NCBI GenBank assembly: GCA_037042185.1
Contig: JAXQJY010000032.1
Location: 2,976,001-3,040,000 of the forward strand
DNA length: 64,000 nucleotides
Origin: Sordariomycetes sp. S80-01Y
Taxonomy: Eukaryota > Ascomycota > Sordariomycetes
Reading direction: 5' to 3'
Shown here in pieces: positions 11,348-22,069 of the stretch. Position 1 is the stretch's first letter, and the number at the start of each line of letters is the position of its first letter. A program made the position numbers and the translations under genes. The notes under the pieces were generated by a model, which worked only from the letters and a program-made list of their open reading frames with translations, searched no databases and was not told the DNA's origin.

Positions 11348-11974
11348 TTATCGGACAATGCCGTCGAAGCGCTGCTTGAACCACTTGACAGTCTCGTCGC
11401 GCTTGATGCGGTGGCTGGCGCCGATGGAGGACTTCATGCGACGGCGGCGGGTGACGCGCTCACCGGGGCGGGTCATGCAGCAGTAGAAGTCCATGCCGTA
11501 GATACCGATCGAGGGGTCGTACTTGATACCGAGATCGATGTGCTCGCTGATACCGAAGCCGAAGTTGCCGGTCTCGGAGAAGTTGCGCTTGCGGAGCTCG
11601 TACTCCTTGACCTTGAGGCCACGCTCGAGAATCTCCTCAGCCTGCGCCTGTCAGTCCTTGCTCTGCGCAGCCATTGGTTTCGTCTGCCTTACCTTGGGGC
11701 CACGGACGGTGACGTGGACGGAAATCTTTTCGTTACGGCGGATACCGAAGGTACGGACGGTGTAACGGGCCTTGCCTGGGGGAGGGGTCAGATGCTATCT
11801 GGCACATCTCGAGATGGGTCGCAACGTACTGTAGACGGGAGTCTGACCAGAAAGCTGCTCGAGCACCTTGGCGGCACGAGTGAGTCTGTCACCAGATTCA
11901 CCGACGGAGATGTTCAGAACGAGCTTCTGAATCTTCAACTCCTTCATGGGGTTCTGGGTCTTTTCGGTCGCCAT
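11348..11974 (-). CDS. rpl11: 60S ribosomal protein L11 (uL5)
   Basis: Three exons: 11830-11974, 11693-11775 and 11348-11641, giving 173 residues, the usual length. The protein starts [20 protein letters not shown] and contains [20 protein letters not shown], the uL5 core, and ends with the conserved [12 protein letters not shown]. It belongs to the central protuberance of the large subunit and contacts 5S rRNA. The introns (54 and 51 nt) are canonical. It shares a 356-bp upstream region with the divergent SmB gene. Confidence 0.97.
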
Positions 11975-12330
11975 GGCTGCGGTGTTAGTCGTCGACGGTA
12001 GCGATTGAGGTTGTCGTGGTCGTGGATCGCAAAGTTGGGGATGCGGAGGCTGATAGATTTTGAGAGGCCAGGAATTTTGAGGGTTTCTCTGCCCTCGCTT
12101 CGTGCGCCGAACGGCGTGGGGCAGTGGGTGCCCGAAAAAGGGCTAGCGCCAAAAAGGTACATGACGGAAGTACCTTGCAGCCTTTCCGATCAGGCTCCGC
12201 AAATTTCAAGTCGAGGTTCGACATCACATCACATCGGCTTCAGAGCTACAGTCGCGTCCAGTTTCGCGACTAACCCAATTTTTGAAACTCAAGAGCTGCG
12301 CAAGCAAGCTCGCAAGCACATCCGCTCAAG
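11975..12330. promoter_or_regulatory. Shared divergent promoter region of RPL11 and SmB
   Basis: The two start codons (11974 on minus, 12331 on plus) are 356 bp apart with no gene between. Any control element for both genes must lie here or within the genes; I could not identify a specific factor site. Confidence 0.6.
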
Positions 12331-13224
12331 ATGGCTTCCGGAAACAAGCAAGGAAAGATGGTACGTCTGGCCCAATCCTCACCGCAGGCGCGTCAAAGAC
12401 ACATGCTGACCAGATGTTCTCGCAATTAGGCCGGCTACGTACGTTCTCTGTCCCTCTCACGGCGCATTACTCGGCGCACGATGACTTCTACCGGCCGCAC
12501 AGACGACTGACGAATTGTGCTAGATCAACTGGCGGATGCGAGTCACGCTGAACGATGGGCGGGCCATGACCGGTCAGATGCTGGCCTTCGACAAGGTATG
12601 GGTGCTGCCACAGGATTCGCAGACGATGCTAACAAATCTGCAGCACATGAATCTTGTTCTTGCCGACACTGAGGAGTTCCGAAAGATCAAGCGCCGACAG
12701 AACAAGCCCTCCGCGCCCGGCGCAGGCGGAGGTAACGAGACCGTCGAGACGGAGGAAAAGCGAACATTGGGATTGACGATTGTCCGCGGAGCACACATCA
12801 TATCGCTCTCAGTCGAATCGCCGCCTCCTGCTGACCCTAGCGCAAGACTCAACAAGACGACACAGGGTGGCATCAGCTCGGCTCTTGGTGCAGGTCCCGG
12901 AGTCGCAAAGCCTGCTGGCCGCGGAGCCCCCCCTCCAAGCCTGGCTGTAAGTTCCCTTTGCTCGTCTAGAATCACAATACTAACATTTTCAAGGGACCTG
13001 CGGCCGGCGTTGGCGGTGGCGCTCCTGGGTTTGCTCCCAGCTTCCCTGGGGGTCCTCCCCCTGGCTTCCCTGGCCCCGGTGGTCGTGGTGCACCTCCCCC
13101 TGGTTTCGGTGGTGGTGGCTTCCCTCCTGGTGGTCCTGGAGGTTTCCCTGGTGGCCCCCCTCCTGGGTTCGGCGGTCCTCCCGGTGGTCCTCCTCCTGGC
13201 TTCCAGCCTCCTCCTCGACGATAA
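12331..13224 (+). CDS. smb1: Small nuclear ribonucleoprotein SmB
   Basis: Five coding exons: 12331-12360, 12430-12438, 12524-12595, 12644-12946 and 12994-13224, giving 214 residues. It is a core Sm protein that binds U1, U2, U4 and U5 snRNAs in the heptameric ring. The Sm1 motif (INWRMRVTLNDGRAMTGQML...HMNLVL) and the Sm2 motif (LGLTIVRGAHIISLSVE) are clear. The tail is Gly/Pro-rich (PPPGF and GGPPPGF repeats) as usual in SmB. The second exon is only 9 nt (GCC GGC TAC, residues Ala-Gly-Tyr) between two introns ending in AG and beginning with GTACGT; it is needed because the family reads ...GKM-xGY-INWRM.... All introns are GT-AG. Confidence 0.93.
12430..12438 (+). other. smb1: 9-nt microexon of SmB
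   Basis: Flanked upstream by a 69-nt intron ending ATTAG and downstream by an 85-nt intron starting GTACGT. It codes Ala-Gly-Tyr, keeps the frame, and restores the conserved GY before the Sm1 motif. Confidence 0.85.
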
Positions 13225-14350
13225 GCATGTTATGGCGCACTTGGATTGGTTCTGTGTTTCTTCTATAAGGTAGTTGTAAAGCCTCCGCACAGGCGCGAAC
13301 GCGATGGCCTAAGGTCGGCGAACCTCGGCCGTGAGTTCACCAGGCATCTTGGAGCTGGGTCAATGGGAGACAAATGTACGTGGATTTTCCTACAACGACA
13401 CGTGAAACTAGTGTTGACGGCTCCTGAAAGTAACTGGACGTGGGATGAGGCAACTGGCGTTTGAAGCGTTGAAAATGATTCTCAATACGCGCTCAGGTCT
13501 GCCTGGTTCGATCGTGCTCGCTATGTCCATCAAATGTGAATTCGCAAGCTCTGTTCAAAACTCGGGACAACGTATCCTTGACGGACATTACACTTCTGTG
13601 CTCACATGTACCACATCCTACGCTCCTGGCTACATGGGATGTTCCTCCACGCGCCACGGAGTCCCCTTGCTTCCTTGCCCACCATATGCGGCACATTCGT
13701 CTCCATGTCCGCAATATACTCCCTTCGAAAACGTAATGCAAGAAGTCACGGCAAACTGCTACTCGCGCACGCTCATATCCTATTGGCAGATTCCACCCGG
13801 CTTGCGATGACCGTTACAAAAGCCGGCATAGGGCATGCTCTGCGTCGTTGATGGACTCTCCGCATCAGACAACGTGGGTGTTCTGCACAGAATGTGGAAG
13901 CTACAGCATTTATACCCGTTCCGTCTAATACAATTCCTAATCGTACGCCTTTCACCGTCTCAGTCGCCATATGGCCAAGGGTGAAAAGACATCCCTCCAA
14001 CTTCCCCTCCAAAATGCACAGCTAAAATGATTGTCTGGAGGTGAATAATGGTAACAGGCAAGCCTGAGCAATTACTCGAGAACAATTTTTGAACTATCTA
14101 GGTTAAGTATTATTTAGCCCCTTGGCTACTGGCGGGTAGGTCTCTGCGTCGCTCGCTGCTCGAGGCCTTGCTTCACAGAAGACTGATGAATCGCAAAGGC
14201 AGCGCCCCTGTCCTCGGGCTTCATGGCGTTGCTCGACGCGTACGCGAACGCGAACGCCGGGAAACATACTTTTTAACAGAACGGCGGGCAAGCGCATTCT
14301 TTTAGTGAACAAGCTTCGGTTATGAATACAGGTAATGATGGTGCTCCGGA
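13225..14350. other. Intergenic region
   Basis: Convergent 3' flanks of SmB (+) and the J-domain gene (-), about 1.1 kb. I see no further gene or repeat. Confidence 0.55.
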
Positions 14351-15274
14351 TCAAACGCCAACCGCATGGCTGAACACTCTCGCTGCCAACTGGCTAAGAA
14401 GTCTCGCCCGATCACCCTGGGGCAGTTCCTAGCATCAGTCAGCAACCTACCCATTACCTGAGATGCTCACATTCACTCTCACCTGGAATACTGCAAACAC
14501 GCTCTTGCCCTTGGCGTCTCTCACAGCTCCGAGCCGGTTGCCTGCCACACCTCCAGCGACCAGCCCCGGCACATTGGCGACGATGAAGCCCAGCGCGCCG
14601 CCACTGACACCGCCGATGATGCTCCAGAACTTGCTCGTCGGCCGACCGCCATCCTCGGCCATGCCCTCTTCCTGCATCATCTCCTCGAACACATCCCTGA
14701 ACTGCGCATCCTCCTGCTGTTGCCTGTCACCTGTCGCTCCGGCATTGGCGCTGCCGCTTTGGTTCTGCGTGAAGTAGTTCCATGCCCACGACTTGAAGTC
14801 CGGCCCGCTGCCGCCGCCGGGGAAGGCGCCGGGAATGTCTTGCTCTTCTGGATCGCCAAACGGATCGGCTGTGGATGCTGAGGCGCCGCCGCCGAACATC
14901 TTGCGCTGGGCGTCATAGTCGCGTCGGCGGGTGGTGTCTGAGAGGGTGTAATAGGCGTCATTCACGAGCTGGAATTTCCGTGTGCGCTCTGTGCGCTCGG
15001 GGGAGTCTGTTGCGACGCGGTCTGGGTGAGTCTTCAATGCAGCTCTGGGGTGCATTAGCTTGGGGGTCTCGTCTGATGCTAACGTTGCTGCCGGTTTCGA
15101 GTTCGCGTTTCCGATGCGGTGTGTAGACTCACTTCTTGTAAGCGTCCCGAATCTGCTGCGTGGTCGCAGTATCCGAGATCTCTAGGATCGCATCTTAATG
15201 TCGTATAAGTATCCTTGCATGTGATGGAGGGGCTTGGCGGACGTACAGTAGTTAGGTGGCGGTCCGCTCGTCAT
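14351..15274 (-). CDS. J-domain (DnaJ/Hsp40) protein with Gly-rich hydrophobic segment
   Basis: Four exons: 15247-15274, 15133-15193, 14483-15044 and 14351-14428, giving 242 residues. The J domain is N-terminal: NYYAILEISDTATTQQIRDAY with the Hsp70-activating HPD at residues 36-38 and a closing ...YDAQRKMFGG. The middle is acidic and polar; then FWSIIGGVSGGALGFIVANVP, a glycine-rich hydrophobic stretch followed by GNRLGAVRDAKGKSV. The last exon adds ELPQGDRARLLSQLAARVF; without it the frame would read into an intron and stop earlier, so the spliced end is preferred. The hydrophobic part suggests membrane association, perhaps at mitochondria or ER, but this is inference. Not assigned to a named subclass; other co-chaperone domains (zinc finger, G/F region) are absent. 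Confidence 0.85.
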
Positions 15275-15919
15275 TTTGACAAGCTCTCAAAACAGAATGG
15301 TTTCTAAAGCGATGGAATATAGCTATTTGAGGAATGAATGTTGAATAGATGTTGGAGGTTGCAAATCGTCATGAGTCCGACTGAAGAGAAACAAGGCGTA
15401 GTGAGAACTCGACCGACGTCATGTGTGGCGTTGCAACGTGGCTTGAGCGGAGCAACCGCTCCCTTCACGCTGAAGGCTACCCTGCACGATGTGACAGAGA
15501 ACCACTATGTCCTTACAACATCAGGTACTGCAGCTTCAACATTTCGGGCGGAAAAAAAAAAATTATTTTTCATCTCTGTGCTTATTCCACAATCATCTCG
15601 ATTTTTACAAGATGGTTCAAACACACGGCTCAGCTGGTCTACCCAAGCTCCCGTCACTGTGATGATCGGAGACTGAAGCAAATAAGGGGCTGATACGAAA
15701 AATGTGGGCATAATGATAGACAACACGACGTATTCCATTGTCTCAGTTCGAAGTTCGCAATCATCCTCCATTAAGCTTAAATCGTAATTAAGTCTTCCCG
15801 TCCGCCAGCCAAAACCCTTTATGTGCCCTCCGTCTATAATGCGCCATGCCGAATACTAATATATTGCAAGCATTTCCCTCTTACCCGACCGTAGTAGTAC
15901 ACCGAGTCCCGTACATCAA
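15275..15919. other. Intergenic region
   Basis: Promoter of the J-domain gene and 3' flank of the Clr5-domain gene. An 11-A run lies at 15552-15562. No gene seen. Confidence 0.55.
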
Positions 15920-17483
15920 TCATCCTGGTATATCCTCCAGATACTGCGTCGCGCGGTTGATCGCGTCTTCAACAACCATTTCGGCCTCCACCATTCGGCC
16001 GGTCCGTCGAAAGTGTCCAGCGAGAACCCACATATCCCTCACGACTCTCAGATTATTACTCGCACCGTGGGCGGTCTCGCGTTTGTTGATCGCCCATTTG
16101 AGGTTCTGCTCCGCATGCGCCCAGTCACACCGATCCTCGTACAATCGGGCGAGCATTTTGCGTGCGTAGGCGTGGAAGCGCGCGTTGGATCGGTTCATTG
16201 GGTTCCCTAGAATGTCGTCGCTATGGTTGAGGAGTTGCAAGGCGAGCTGCTCGGCCTTTTCCTTGTCGCCTAGGTCCATCTGTGTGAATTCAAGCAGCAG
16301 AGCTTCGACGCGCAGCCGCTCTGAGTCGGTGTCGTTGGTGATGGAGGCTCGCTGGGCAGCCAAGTTTTGTAGTGCGGGCAGTATGGCGTCCCTTATTCGA
16401 CGTAGGTCACTGTTCTTCCGTAACCTAGTTCGCCCATCCCAGATCAGCTGTTCATACAACCAGAGATGGTGCGGTGCTAGCGTTCCGATTTGCGTGCCCA
16501 AGACGTCGACATTTCTCGCCCAAGCTTGGCGTAATAGATGGCGCAAGTACTCTCGCCCTTGATCACTTGCGTAGTCGCACTTGCGCAACTGTTGGAGTAT
16601 CTGCACGAGTGGATGTTGCGCAGGTAATCGACGGTGCGCAAGAATAGTGGCATGATCGAGGAACATGCTGAGGAGTTGTATGTGGCCCTTGTCGACCATG
16701 TCGTAAATCGTGTCCAGTATGTGCCAGACCAGATCGGGGTGATCGTCGGTTAGTACGTACTCGAGAACGTAAAAGCCCTTGCGGGCTGCCATGCCGGCCA
16801 AGTTCCCCTTTCCGTGCCGCCAAAGATCGAAGACCAGCTCAAATGTTCGATACATCGTTCGGCTATCCTGGATAGGGGGCTGATTAGGGTTCGCTAAGTA
16901 CATGGACATCGGGTCTGATATGATGCCATGGGTCTCGATCTTGCCCTGAGTCCACGAGAACACGTTGCCAAGCACGACCTCCAAGCCGGCATAGGGTTCA
17001 AGTGCGGATGGTTGCGACAGCATCATGGGTCGCTCAGAGGAGTCGGGTGATCTTGGCACCTCTTCGACGTCTTCATTGTCGTCCTGGTCGTCGGCTTGGC
17101 TCACAGAAGTTGACGATTCCGGCGTTGGCGCTGATGGAGTGGAAATGCTTGTTGGCGTAGGGGCTTGAGCCTTTCGATAGGTTCGTTTCCGGATGTTCCA
17201 TTTCTTTAGGCGCTTCTTATACATTTGCTCCCTACGATCAGCCTGTCAGCATGCAATCGTCAAGCGTCAAGAGACTTGAGAGAACATACGTAGCTGCAAA
17301 GGCGTGTTTGGTTTCCAAGATGGACATGGTTTCACTCAGCTTGCGGTTATCCTGGATGTAGAGTTTCCGAATCAACTCCTTCTTCGACTCCCACTCGGCC
17401 TCCGTGTGCTCTTTGGAGCTCAGTCTCTCGACAGCAGGCTGCGGGTTGCCTGGCAGCCGTGGTGCTAACACCGGGAGAGACAT
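15920..17483 (-). CDS. Clr5-domain protein with helical-repeat C-terminus
   Basis: Two exons, 17290-17483 and 15920-17231, joined across a 58-nt intron, give 501 residues. Residues about 30-80 (WESKKELIRKLYIQDNRKL ... QMYKKRLKKWNIRK) form a Clr5 domain, the helix-turn-helix-like module named from S. pombe Clr5 and very common in Pezizomycotina. The splice junction falls inside the domain and restores FAATEQMYKKR. A Ser/Pro/acidic linker follows (about 85-135), then about 350 residues of helices with TPR-like pattern (ARFHAYARKMLARLYEDRCDWAHAEQNLKWAI). In S. pombe Clr5 acts in heterochromatin silencing; for most filamentous-fungal paralogues no function is known, so only the domain is claimed. 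Confidence 0.85.
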
Positions 17484-19156
17484 GGCGTCGTTGTCCTCGT
17501 CTGTCTGGATAGCTGGTTCTACCGCTCCGCAAAAGGTGCGCTCTCGGCGTGGCTACGGTCTGTGCGGGACCATCGACTCCTCGAGGCGCTCTTCTGGCAA
17601 CAGCACCAGGGCGAATATCATGATCGCGCAAAAAGGCACGCCCGATGGGTAACAGTAAGTCGACCTTGCCGGGCCACCGACTTGGCGATTATGGCATCGA
17701 CTTCACGGGGTCTTAACCAACAAACAGGGGAGGGCACTACATGCCGTTTATACTGCCCTTTGTGTCGGGCGTGTTCGAGATTGCGTTTTAGCTGGTGCTA
17801 AGTCCCCTTAGGTATCGTCGGTAATGGCCGTTGAACGGAAACGGCTCCATGGGTGTAGTGATTGGCCCGTCAAGTTCCTCGCTTTCATTGGGGCCCAATC
17901 ATGCGGCGGGGAGGCGACCCGGTCGGTAAGTGGATGACCTCACAACGAGACTCCGGGAGACCGAAGGACGTGAGAATACTTGCTGGCCATTACGAAAGCT
18001 TAACTTGGACCGAGGGAGGGGACAGCATGGGGCAGCAGCCAGCTAGTGCCTGGTCCAGACGACTAGTTGGGTCCCTTGTTTTTGCATAGCCACAATCATC
18101 TGAACCTAAGTTGATGGGTTTTACCTGTATCCAAGCTATTTCTCGACACTATGACCGCGGGATCGTCGTCGAGATGGGGAATTGAGGAATGCGACGGCGG
18201 AGGCAGCCAATTGGGTTCTGGCCAGCGCGGCAATTGGGCTTTCCGAGTGCAAAGGGCACGGCCTGGGCGTCCGCTTCTCGCTCGATACAAAAGGGCTAGC
18301 TTGGCTAGAACAAAAAGCTCTTCAAGGTAAAGACGTAATAATGCTAGCTTTTGCACCGTGTCAGGACTTGGCGATGCTCTTCATCGTCATCGCTCAGGGG
18401 AGGGAGGGATTAAAGCCCGGCCCGACAGATGTCGGTCACCATCAATACGCTGCTCGGTGTAACGTGGCGTCCACCGTGCAGCTTCGGGAGACCGGAAGAA
18501 CGATCATCCCTTTTGTGGCAGTGACTAAGCGGCCGTCAGCAGGACCGGTGCGCGCAATAAAATTTGCGACAGTTGGTGAAGCTTCGCTTTTCCTTTCCTT
18601 TTTTTCTTCGTGCGGCTGGCATGATGTTGAATTTTTCTCCGTGTTGCTCGAGTCCCCAACCATGGATCACAATCGCAGCGTCAATCATGCCACAGAGTAA
18701 TTATAATTGCAAGCTGATCTCCCTGACCACGCAGCTCTTGTTCGCATCGCGCTCGAGCTAGGCGGGGAGACTGGACATAGTGATGCCCATGACCTCAATT
18801 TGAAATACACGAGCGTTTGCGCCTTCGCAAGCGGCCCCCTTAGTGATCAGCACTGACTTGCAGTTCTTGCCAAATGCAGAATGATCGGCCTTTCAGACTG
18901 CTAGTGTCGGCTTTGGCCGAGTGGCTGTGATTCGAGCGCATCACACCCACTCAGGGCTGGACCTGGCAATAGTGAGACACGGTCACGACCGGGGATGTGT
19001 GTTGGGCTCGAATGCTTTGGATGTGATGCCCTATCCTTCTTGAACTCCGTCGCTGATCAGCGTGCTAATACCCCCTGGCATGTCTATGTGTCGGCCTCCC
19101 TCGTGTTGCGGCTGTTCCATGCAAGCTCACCGTTGCAGGGGTGCTGGACGCTCTGC
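17484..19156. other. Intergenic region
   Basis: About 1.7 kb. Contains the promoter of the Clr5-domain gene and the 3' flank of the thioredoxin-PITH gene. A 170-codon open stretch at 18182-18700 lacks a convincing ATG, domain or splice context and is not called. Confidence 0.5.
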
Positions 19157-20250
19157 CTATTCATCCTCGCCTACCTTCTGCAGCTTACCCATTTCCCTCT
19201 TCGTACCAGCTTCTCCGATTAGCTTGACACGGTCGACGCGCACCGTCTCCGCTTCTCCATCTCCCTTCTGCACAAAGATACAGAGCGTGTTTGTCTTCTG
19301 GAATTTGACGAAGCGCAACGGGATATTGGCTGTGCCGTTGCCGTTCCAATCGTTGGGTCCGAGTTCGATAGCCTGGGTAGGATCCGAATCCTCCGCTTCG
19401 CTGAAGTCCATACTTTGAGGACGGTTGATGTACAAGTGGACGGTGCCAGGACGGGCCGGAGGATCTTCGCCTTCTTGCGGCAGTGATGTGATCTGGATAT
19501 CCAAGTTAGTTTGGTGCCCGGACTTTCATGTTCATTAGCTTGCCTGCAAAGTGTGCAGCTTGACCGTGCCCTGGAACGGAATGAAGAGTAGCAGCTGGTC
19601 GTCCGCGCTACTCTGGACATAGTCTTTCGATGTGCTCTTCTTGTCGAAGCCCTTGGGCTTAGAGCTCTCGAAGAGGACTTTGGCTGGCCCAGCGTCCTCG
19701 TCTGCGTTCAGAACCTCACAATTCCTGATCTCTATCTGGTCCGTGATATCACCATAGCCACGCGGAAGCTCAGCGCCCAGCCAGTCACCGCCACCCGAGC
19801 TGCCAGAGCCCTCTCCCAGAGACTGCGATTCGGAGGCGAGCTTCTCCACGATGCTCTTGAGCTTAGTCGGATTGGCGCCCTGGACCTTCTCGTCTACTTT
19901 GCCATCGCGGAAGACGATGAACGTTGGCAGCGCAGAAACGCCGTATTCTGCTGCAACCTCGCCGAGATTGTCGCTGTTGACCTTGACGAAGGTGACGCGG
20001 TTGGGAACCGAGAGGGATTTCGAGAGCTGTTCGTATACAGGAGCGATTTGCTTGCAAGGACCACACCAGTCGGCGTAGACTATCAGCGGGGAGCGTTAGC
20101 CAGAGCCTCGAGAGTTTCCCTAGCACCTGCAGCGCGGTACGAGAGGAGTGTTGGGGCGGGGTGGCGCTTACAGTCGGCGACAACAATCTTGGACTTCTTT
20201 AGTAGGCCGTCGAATTGCGCCTTGGAGGTGATGCTTGTTGGCGCTGCCAT
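19157..20250 (-). CDS. txl1: Thioredoxin-PITH protein (TXNL1/Txl1 type)
   Basis: Three exons: 20172-20250, 19544-20079 and 19157-19492, giving 316 residues. The N-terminal thioredoxin domain has the active site WCGPC at residues 31-35. The C-terminal PITH domain (about 125-295) is shown by GDITDQI, the segment FQGTVKLHTLQ-ITSLP, and QSMDFSEAEDSDPTQAIEL and LRFVKFQKTNTLCIFVQ. TXNL1-type proteins are redox proteins associated with the proteasome. The second intron (19493-19543) appears to use a GC donor (CAG|GCAAGC ... CCAG): the only nearby GT donor would remove VKLHTLQ, which belongs to the conserved PITH core. Otherwise intact. Confidence 0.93.
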
Positions 20251-22069
20251 GGTGTCTAACGATGCGTGAAGCGAGCGAAACTGGCGAGCAATGTCCCTGA
20301 ATGAAGATGATGGAGTTTGAAAGCATCGACTGGAGCCTTCCAGCTCCGAGTCCGAGTCGGCGGCGGATAAGTGGGGTGAGGGGCAATGGCTTCACCATGG
20401 CGAGGCGTCATACGTGCCTGTTGGCCTCAGAGCTGTGGCACAGGTTCGAAGATGTGCTACACTTGTAAGTAGTGGTGACTTTAAATTTCAGCAGATCTAA
20501 TATGTCAAGAAAATCCGTACAAACCCAGCTGAGCGCGCTTATACCAAGGAGCCATACGTATGCTAGGTCGCATGCACTTCAAGTCGATGAGTACTTGGGG
20601 CCAGTGCATGCCAATCTGATTGACTATTTTCGTCATGCAGCACATTGATTAGGGGGTAGACTAAAATAGTAAGCTATAGCAAAGCTGATTTTTGCTGGCT
20701 GGTGGTCGATCCACCCAACCTTCCGCCAGCGAATATGACTGGTAGTACTAGCTACAGTAATTGTGGTAGTCATCGCCCCTAGTTAATCACTAGACACATT
20801 AGTCCTGTTAACAGAAGTACTACTTTGAAGTGAATGCCCATTGTATACGACCTGCCTTAGAAGTGCAGGTGAGTGCACATGCTGATCTGGGTGTTGGCGT
20901 GGGTGTTGATATGGAAAGTGCTCCATTGCATTCAAGACTTGTATATATACAAGATGAATACAGAGCTATCGCACTCCAAAACGTTGGCATCAATAAGAAC
21001 CTCGAGTATCTATGCCAGCAAGCTGTTTCTGATCGCAGTCCCTTTAGTCTTAGTAGTCTCCTGGCCTGAGCAGGCTGGCCAGGATGCGCGGTGCCGTTCT
21101 CCTTCCCAGGACATCCTTGTCCATTGCTAGGCGCGATGCGACGTGCGATTTGAGCAAGATCGTCAGAGCACTAGACTAGACGCTACACGCCGACGACATC
21201 TCAGCGTCTCGAAAGAAGCGACATTTGCAGTGCTCGGACGGCTTATAGTCCTAATCCTCTGCTCTCACGATAACCCCTGCGCTCGTAGTTGCTGAGGATA
21301 CCTCGACAGAGGCGGCAGCGTGTCGGCGCAACGTGCAGCGAGTCCTTCCCAAAATGGCCAAAGGAGCAACCCAAGAGCGAAGCTTCCGAAAGCGACTCAG
21401 GTCGAGAACGTCGATACCACCCTTCTGGTCCACCTCGAATAGGAGAAAGGGCCAAGGCAAGCGCGATAATAAATGCGAAGATGATTGTGCGAGCTCGCCG
21501 CGTTGTTTTCCACGATGGTAGCAAATCCACCCCCTACGAACGCACGATCTTTTGGCTTCAATCTTATCGAGAAGCGGCTCACATGTAGTACTATTTCACC
21601 AGTACTTGATCTAACCTTACGCCATTACTCACTTATTTCCTGTCGCCCATCTCAGCCCGGAACCACTTGCTGCGGCGCCGTGCGGATTGCGGCGCTGCGC
21701 GAATCCCTCCGTTTGCACTGACAGTGCTGGGGTAACACATGTTGGCAGCTGGCCTCCCCTATGGCCCTAGCTCGGCTCACCTCACTTTTGCTTCACCTCT
21801 GACCAAGAGGTCGTGGCATGAACCACGCCTTCGTTCTCGCACGGAAGCTTTGAGCCTTTGTGCAAAGTTGCTCGGCCCTCTTCGCAGCCAAATCAGCTGA
21901 TTCAGACAGACGTGGTCGTCCCGTCACGCAGCTGCACTTTGGTACGCCTTTGTCTGAATAGACGCACAGCTGTATCAACAGACCTGTCGCGGCTCAACCC
22001 AATCTTGCTCGACAACACTTTGCTTTGCCGACCCAGCATTGCCAGACATCTTCGATGCGCGCCGCAGCC
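20251..22069. other. Intergenic region
   Basis: About 1.8 kb between two divergent genes. I see short TAGTACTA-like motifs near 20743 and 20815 but no gene or clear repeat family. Confidence 0.5.

Noticed and set aside
18182-18700. 172-codon open frame between the Clr5 and thioredoxin-PITH genes
   Set aside because: Starts at TTG rather than ATG, no domain, no splice signals; likely chance.
18905-18980. TGGCCGAGTGG followed by GATTCGAG, like a serine or leucine tRNA start
   Set aside because: No pairing acceptor stem or proper T arm could be found; coincidental A-box-like match.
20741-20830. TGGTAGTACTAG and CACTAGACACAT motifs also present near 5050-5215
   Set aside because: Only 12-14 bp each, in a different order and orientation; not enough for a dispersed repeat.
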